In this document: piece after piece, positions 12,978 to 16,671 of the stretch | Position numbering within the stretch: position 1 is the first letter of the stretch | Layout of the letters: the number at the start of each line of letters is the position of its first letter | DNA from: Spirochaetota bacterium | Lineage (GTDB): Bacteria; Spirochaetota; Spirochaetia; Treponematales; Treponemataceae | NCBI GenBank assembly: GCA_022704725.1 | Contig: JAKJFV010000008.1 | Location: 1 to 16,671 of the forward strand | Direction of reading: 5' to 3' | Length of the DNA: 16,671 bases | Notes under the pieces: model-generated | What the model was told of the DNA's origin: nothing | What the model saw: only the letters and a program-made list of their open reading frames with translations | Database searches by the model: none | Position numbers and translations under genes: made by a program

Positions 12978-15443
12978 ATGAAATTCGGGCATTTTGACGA
13001 TGTAAACCGGGAGTATGTTATTGAAACTCCCCGCACACCTTACCCTTGGATTAACTATCTGGGTAATGAAAAATTCTTTTCGCTTATTTCCAACACAGCA
13101 GGCGGCTACGCTTTTTATACCGATGCACGCCTTCGCCGTTTAACACGCTACCGCTATAATGATGTTCCGCTCGACAACAACGGCCGGTATTTCTTTATTA
13201 ATGACAACGGAACCGTCTGGAACCCGGGCTGGAAGCCGATGCGGGTAGAACTTGACAGCTATGAATGCCGCCACGGATTTGGATACTCTAAAATTGCATC
13301 TTCAAAAAACGGTGTAAAAGCTGATATTCTTTACATGATTCCTAATGGCGACAATGCTGAAATTCAGATGGTAACACTGTCAAATACAACTTCACAGAAA
13401 AAAGACATTGCCCTTCATTCCTACATTGAATGGTGTTTGTACAACGCCCATGACGATAACACCAACTTCCAGAGAAACTTTTCTATCGGCGAAGTTGAAG
13501 TACTGGGAAGCACTATTTACCACAAAACAGAATACCGTGAAAGAAGAAACCATTTTGCTTTTTATCATGTAAATTCAAAGATTGATGGTTTCGAAACCGA
13601 CAGAGAAACATTCCTCGGATTACATAATAATTACGATCACCCTGATGCTGTTTTTGCAGATAAGAGCACTAACTTTGTTGCTGACGGATGGTCTCCGGTT
13701 GCAAGCCACCGCATCAATGTTTCTCTTAATGCAGGAGAATCAAAGACATTCATCTTTGTTCTCGGCTACATTGAGAATGACAACGACAAAAAATGGGCGG
13801 CAAAGGCCGAAGCAGGTTTACTGCAGACAAACTCTGCAATGCGCGTTATCAACAAAGATAAGGCAGTTGCACTCCAGAATAAATACGATACTGTTGAAAA
13901 AGTAGAAAAGGCATTTAACACTCTCAAAGATTTCTGGACCGATATGGTCGGAAAATATACATTAAAAACAGGTGATGAAAAACTTGACCGCATGGCTGTG
14001 TGGAACCAGTATCAGTGTGTTGTAACATACAACTTCGCACGTTCTGCTTCCTACTTTGAAAGCGGCATCGGACGCGGCATCGGTTTCCGCGATACAAGCC
14101 AGGACATGCTCGGCGTAGTTCACTCAATGCCCCAGTCCCGTGTACGCGAACGCCTCTTTGACGTAGCCTCAACCCAGTTTGAAGACGGAAGCGCCTACCA
14201 TCAGTTCCAGCCGCTTACAAAAAGAGGCAATGCCGATGTGGGAAGCAATTTTAACGACGATCCTTTGTGGTTAATCCTCGGTGTCGGCGGCTATATTAAG
14301 GAAACAGGCGATGAGCAGTTCCTTAAAGAAATGGTTCCGTTTGACAACAATGAAAAAAATAAGGCAACTCTTTACGAACACTTAAAGAGATCATTCCGCT
14401 ACATTACTACACACATTGGACCTCACGGTCTTCCTCTCATTGGAAGAGCCGACTGGAACGACTGTCTTAACCTCAACTGCTTCAGCACAGATCCCAATGA
14501 TTCTTTCCAGACTTCAACAAACAAAGAAGGAAAAAATGCTGAATCTGTCATGATCGCGCAAATGTTTGTATACGTTGCTCCCGATTATGCTGCAATGTGC
14601 CGCATGATGGGCGATGAGGCAGAAGCAAAGTTTGCAGAAGAACAGGCTGCTAAAATGAATGATCAGATCTGTAAAACAGGCTGGGACGGTGATTGGTACC
14701 TCCGCGCTTATGACGACTTCGGTAAAAAAATCGGTTCTAAAGAATGCGAAGACGGAAAAATCTTTATTGAAACACAGGGCTTCGGTTCTATGGCTCAAAT
14801 TGGTGCAGATAAGGGCTACCCGGCAAAGGCGCTCGACAGTGTAGAAAAACACCTCGACACCAAATACGGCATCGTTATTCTTGATCCCCCATACAAAGAT
14901 TACCACATCGAACTCGGCGAAGTTTCTTCCTACCCGCCGGGATACAAAGAAAATGCAGGTATTTTCTGTCATAACAACCCATGGGTAATTATAGGCGAGG
15001 TAAAAACCGGCAGAAGTGCTAAGGCATGGGAACACTACAAAAAAATTGCACCCTCATATCTTGAAGATATAAGCGAAATACACCGCCTTGAGCCCTATGT
15101 CTATGCACAGATGATCGCAGGTAAAGCAGCACGCCGCCATGGAGAAGCCAAAAACAGCTGGCTTACCGGTACTGCAGCATGGAACTTTGTTGCTCTTTCT
15201 CAGTGGATCTGCGGAGTAAGACCGGAGTATGCGGGATTAAGAATTGAACCCCGGCTCCCCTCTCACATTAAAAATGCCGTTATTACCAGAAAATACAGAG
15301 GAGTAAACTACAAGATTGATATAACCAATAACAATCCTGAAGGAAAGATTGTATTAACATCTGATTCTGCCTCTGTCACCGGAACTCTTGCACTTGCAAA
15401 AGACGGAACAAAAGAAGTAAACATAAAAGCTGTAATAGGCTGA
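12978..15443 (+). CDS. Glycoside hydrolase family 94 phosphorylase, cellobiose phosphorylase-type
   Basis: This enzyme phosphorolyses a beta-1,4 disaccharide in the cytoplasm, most likely cellobiose plus phosphate to glucose-1-phosphate and glucose. The 821-residue length fits the family. Marks seen: the N-terminal GHFDDVNREYVI and PWINYLG; Arg366 and Asp372 in GRGIGFRD; Trp493 and general acid Asp495 in RADWNDCLN; and phosphate-site His665 (GIFCHNN) with Thr730 and Gly731 (WLTGTAAW). From memory of family members, blocks such as GGYAFYTDARLRRLTRYRYN and YPPGYKENAGIFCHNN follow cellobiose phosphorylases; chitobiose phosphorylases differ there. I chose the ATG at 12978 because AGGAGG (12967-12972) lies 5 nt upstream; a GTG at 12954 would add 8 residues. 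It has a strong promoter with the shared operator. The neighbouring nagAB keep an amino-sugar disaccharide in play. Confidence 0.88.
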   Translation: MKFGHFDDVNREYVIETPRTPYPWINYLGNEKFFSLISNTAGGYAFYTDARLRRLTRYRYNDVPLDNNGRYFFINDNGTVWNPGWKPMRVELDSYECRHGFGYSKIASSKNGVKADILYMIPNGDNAEIQMVTLSNTTSQKKDIALHSYIEWCLYNAHDDNTNFQRNFSIGEVEVLGSTIYHKTEYRERRNHFAFYHVNSKIDGFETDRETFLGLHNNYDHPDAVFADKSTNFVADGWSPVASHRINVSLNAGESKTFIFVLGYIENDNDKKWAAKAEAGLLQTNSAMRVINKDKAVALQNKYDTVEKVEKAFNTLKDFWTDMVGKYTLKTGDEKLDRMAVWNQYQCVVTYNFARSASYFESGIGRGIGFRDTSQDMLGVVHSMPQSRVRERLFDVASTQFEDGSAYHQFQPLTKRGNADVGSNFNDDPLWLILGVGGYIKETGDEQFLKEMVPFDNNEKNKATLYEHLKRSFRYITTHIGPHGLPLIGRADWNDCLNLNCFSTDPNDSFQTSTNKEGKNAESVMIAQMFVYVAPDYAAMCRMMGDEAEAKFAEEQAAKMNDQICKTGWDGDWYLRAYDDFGKKIGSKECEDGKIFIETQGFGSMAQIGADKGYPAKALDSVEKHLDTKYGIVILDPPYKDYHIELGEVSSYPPGYKENAGIFCHNNPWVIIGEVKTGRSAKAWEHYKKIAPSYLEDISEIHRLEPYVYAQMIAGKAARRHGEAKNSWLTGTAAWNFVALSQWICGVRPEYAGLRIEPRLPSHIKNAVITRKYRGVNYKIDITNNNPEGKIVLTSDSASVTGTLALAKDGTKEVNIKAVIG

Positions 15444-15449
15444 TAGCGG

Positions 15450-15495
15450 GAAGTAGAAAAAATATCAGTCTGAAAAAAGACTGATACGTTACTTC
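15450..15495 (+). other. Two-tier hairpin after the GH94 gene
   Basis: GAAGTA (15450-15455) pairs with TACTTC (15490-15495). Inside them TATCAGTC (15463-15470) pairs with GACTGATA (15479-15486). There is no T-run, so it is not a standard terminator by itself. It lies immediately upstream of one and may guard the 3' end of the GH94 message. Confidence 0.5.
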
Positions 15496-15502
15496 TATTG
15501 AT

Positions 15503-15560
15503 AAAGCTCCGGAATAAATGGTCCTTATTAAAGGTGCATTTAGGAACCGGAGCTTTTTTT
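15503..15560 (+). terminator. Intrinsic terminator of the GH94 gene
   Basis: The perfect 10-bp stem AAAGCTCCGG (15503-15512) / CCGGAGCTTT (15547-15556) runs into a T tract ending at 15560. The loop itself can pair further (AAATG with CATTT, CCTT with AAGG around ATTA), giving one extended rod. It separates the GH94 gene from the following gene, which therefore needs its own promoter. Confidence 0.8.
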
Positions 15561-15563
15561 ATC

Positions 15564-15592
15564 TTGCACGACAGGCAAAAAAAGCATACTAT
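15564..15592 (+). promoter_or_regulatory. Candidate promoter of the CBM9-like gene
   Basis: TTGCAC (15564-15569), a 17-nt spacer and TACTAT (15587-15592) lie directly after the GH94 terminator. Only 6 nt (ACCCGC) separate the -10 box from the ATG at 15599, so transcription is predicted to start at or within a base or two of the start codon. No Shine-Dalgarno is present. Confidence 0.5.
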
Positions 15593-15598
15593 ACCCGC

Positions 15599-16420
15599 AT
15601 GAAAGAAATAATCATTCCTCTATTAAACGAAGAACTCTCACAAAACAGTGATGAAATAATGGCTTCTTATGATCTTGAAGGCACAGAGCTGGAATATCCC
15701 TGGCCCAAGTACAAACCCCGCGCGCTGTTCACCGGTATATTTATTGCAGCCGGTATAGACGGCATAGCCTGCTCATTTTGCGCTGAAATTCCAAAAAATA
15801 AAACCATTTCGAAGCATGAGGGACATAAAGAAAAAGTCTTCGAAGACGACTGTGTAGAATTATTTATAAAACCGGCTGGCAGCGTTATTTACTACGGGTG
15901 GGAAATTAACACCAAAGGGTTTTGTCTCGACTACCGCGCAGGATGCGGAGAAAAAGGAAAGGAAATTATTTTTTCTACAATGAGTGAACCAATGAAAGAA
16001 TTTGACGGATCACCTGTTATAAGCGGGTACATTGAAGATACTATAATTGAAGAAAAGATAACGTTTGATTACAACTGGAAGTCGCAGTACCGTATAAGTA
16101 CAGACATAGAGGATGAGTTTTGGTATACAGATATTTTTATACCGTGGTCCGATTTTTCCCTGCCTGATAATTTTTCGTTCGAAACTCTTGAGGGCAAAGA
16201 ATGGCAATTCACCTGCAACCGCATAGATAATACCGGTATGGAATTGGCAAAAGAAAAAAGCCTTAAAAGCAGTGCAAAATTGAAAGGTACACCAAAAAAA
16301 ATAAACCCCGGGCTGCAGTGCCTCATCGAGGGAACGGATTATCCGTCTTTTCATCAAAGCAGGTTTTTTGCTGTTGGTAAGTTTCAAAATTACGATAAAC
16401 TCATAAAGGATTATGAGTAA
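15599..16420 (+). CDS. CBM9-like carbohydrate-binding protein, cytoplasmic
   Basis: This 273-residue protein resembles the carbohydrate-binding module 9-like (CBM9_2/DOMON-type) beta-sandwich family. Visible marks are the core EDDCVELFI (about 82-90), YYGWEINTKG (98-107), LDYR (110-113), WYTDIFIPWSDF (about 175-186), an NRID segment, and the C-terminal PSFHQSRFFAVGKF typical of the family's tail. It has no signal peptide and no membrane helix, so it is predicted to stay in the cytoplasm; this is unusual for a sugar-binding module. I chose the ATG at 15599 because the longer in-frame reading from 15518 starts inside the GH94 terminator. The chosen start lacks a Shine-Dalgarno but sits 6 nt after a -10 box. 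Function and ligand are unknown; its position suggests a link to disaccharide use. The family call is moderate, by motif memory only. Confidence 0.62.
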   Translation: MKEIIIPLLNEELSQNSDEIMASYDLEGTELEYPWPKYKPRALFTGIFIAAGIDGIACSFCAEIPKNKTISKHEGHKEKVFEDDCVELFIKPAGSVIYYGWEINTKGFCLDYRAGCGEKGKEIIFSTMSEPMKEFDGSPVISGYIEDTIIEEKITFDYNWKSQYRISTDIEDEFWYTDIFIPWSDFSLPDNFSFETLEGKEWQFTCNRIDNTGMELAKEKSLKSSAKLKGTPKKINPGLQCLIEGTDYPSFHQSRFFAVGKFQNYDKLIKDYE

Positions 16421-16457
16421 AAAAAGTTAGGACTTTATGTTTCAACACTGATGCTCA

Positions 16458-16489
16458 AGTTAATAGAACGAACGTTCGTTCTATTAACT
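16458..16489. repeat. Perfect 32-bp palindrome
   Basis: The half AGTTAATAGAACGAAC (16458-16473) is followed directly by its exact reverse complement (16474-16489). It lies between two convergent genes, 37 nt after the CBM9-like stop. It has no T-run on either side, so it is not an ordinary intrinsic terminator. The core GAACGAAC/GTTCGTTC resembles dyads bound by dimeric regulators such as the TetR family, but no promoter is evident beside it. Confidence 0.75.
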
Positions 16490-16515
16490 ATAAAAGGTTT
16501 TAGTCCCGTCAATAT

Positions 16516-16553
16516 AAAAAAGGCCCATGAACAGGTTTCTGTCATGAGCCTTT
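16516..16553 (-). terminator. Intrinsic terminator of the converging permease gene
   Basis: On the - strand, AAAGGCTCATGA pairs with a near-complementary arm (one mismatch; arms about 16519-16530 and 16542-16553). An inner pair ACAG/CTGT adds to the stem, and six T follow (complement of 16516-16521). It lies 38 nt past the stop codon of the gene entering from the right. Confidence 0.75.
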
Positions 16554-16591
16554 GGAAAATGCTGTTTGGGAAAATCTAATTAATCAACAAA

Positions 16592-16671
16592 TTATTCAGC
16601 CTTAGTCTTGGGAATAGCAAGGTTAAGAATAATACCGATAACTGTTGCAAGCGCTACACCGCCAAGAGAGA
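16592..16671 (-). CDS. Membrane permease C-terminus (partial), probably NCS2 uracil/xanthine type
   Basis: Only the last 25 codons and the stop (16592-16594) are in the window. The translation ends SLGGVALATVIGIILNLAIP then KTKAE: one hydrophobic helix and a short charged tail. The GxxLATVIGIILNLxxPK pattern is like the end of NCS2 nucleobase permeases such as UraA/PyrP, from memory. Other transporters can end this way, so the family call is tentative. It converges on the CBM9-like gene and has its own terminator. Confidence 0.5.
   Translation of the reverse strand, partial: SLGGVALATVIGIILNLAIPKTKAE

Noticed and set aside
14514..15035. Long antisense reading frame within the GH94 gene
   Set aside because: It is a shadow of the GH94 codons on the other strand, with no ribosome site or recognisable protein features.
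12978..15443. Calling the GH94 gene N,N'-diacetylchitobiose phosphorylase because it neighbours nagAB
   Set aside because: Several diagnostic blocks (GGYAFYTDARLRR, YPPGYKENAGIFCHNN) agree with cellobiose phosphorylases and not with the chitobiose enzymes as I recall them.
15518..15598. Longer N-terminus for the CBM9-like protein starting at 15518
   Set aside because: These codons lie in the GH94 terminator hairpin and the following promoter; the encoded residues look unlike the family.
1..16671. CRISPR arrays, tRNA or rRNA genes, insertion sequences
   Set aside because: No regularly spaced direct repeats, tRNA-like folds, rRNA segments or transposase frames were seen.

Overview
The window reads as part of the chromosome of a host- or gut-associated spirochaete, most probably Treponema or a close relative. 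This is inferred from style and not from any search. The DNA is moderately AT-rich, an exported solute-binding protein has a signal peptide ending in FA-GGG with no lipobox cysteine, and gene content and protein style fit that group.

Left part (1-5760, + strand). The last codons of DNA polymerase I (polA) overlap the start of dephospho-CoA kinase (coaE), which in turn overlaps a membrane-anchored SPOR-domain protein. These three look like one translationally coupled operon. Next come a predicted outer-membrane beta-barrel protein, whose start codon lies inside a perfect hairpin, and a cytoplasmic GH2 beta-mannosidase with its own promoter. Two back-to-back terminators at 5672-5756 close this part and the converging operon.

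Central part (5783-12702, - strand). In transcription order: nagA then nagB (GlcNAc-6-P deacetylase and GlcN-6-P deaminase, ending at a strong terminator), a ROK-family repressor gene, and a CUT1 sugar ABC importer operon (binding protein, permease, permease with a large insert, no ATPase).

Right part (12866-16671). Divergent from nagA, on the + strand, is a GH94 disaccharide phosphorylase that resembles cellobiose phosphorylase more than chitobiose phosphorylase. A cytoplasmic CBM9-like protein follows. A perfect 32-bp palindrome and a terminator then precede the 3' end of a converging membrane protein gene, probably an NCS2 nucleobase permease.

How the parts work together. The strongest signal is a 27-bp element, 26/27 identical, at 9295-9321 and 12895-12921. 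Each copy contains TTGGTT-5 nt-AACCAA and lies directly downstream of a TATTCT -10 box: one in front of the ABC importer, the other in front of the GH94 gene. This suggests one regulator, most likely the ROK protein encoded between them, represses both import and phosphorolysis of the same beta-linked disaccharide. The neighbouring nagAB genes point to amino sugars while the GH94 sequence points to cellobiose, so the true inducer is an open question. Several genes (OMP, ROK, CBM9-like) have a plausible -10 box only 6-9 nt before the ATG and no usable Shine-Dalgarno, so leaderless transcripts are possible.
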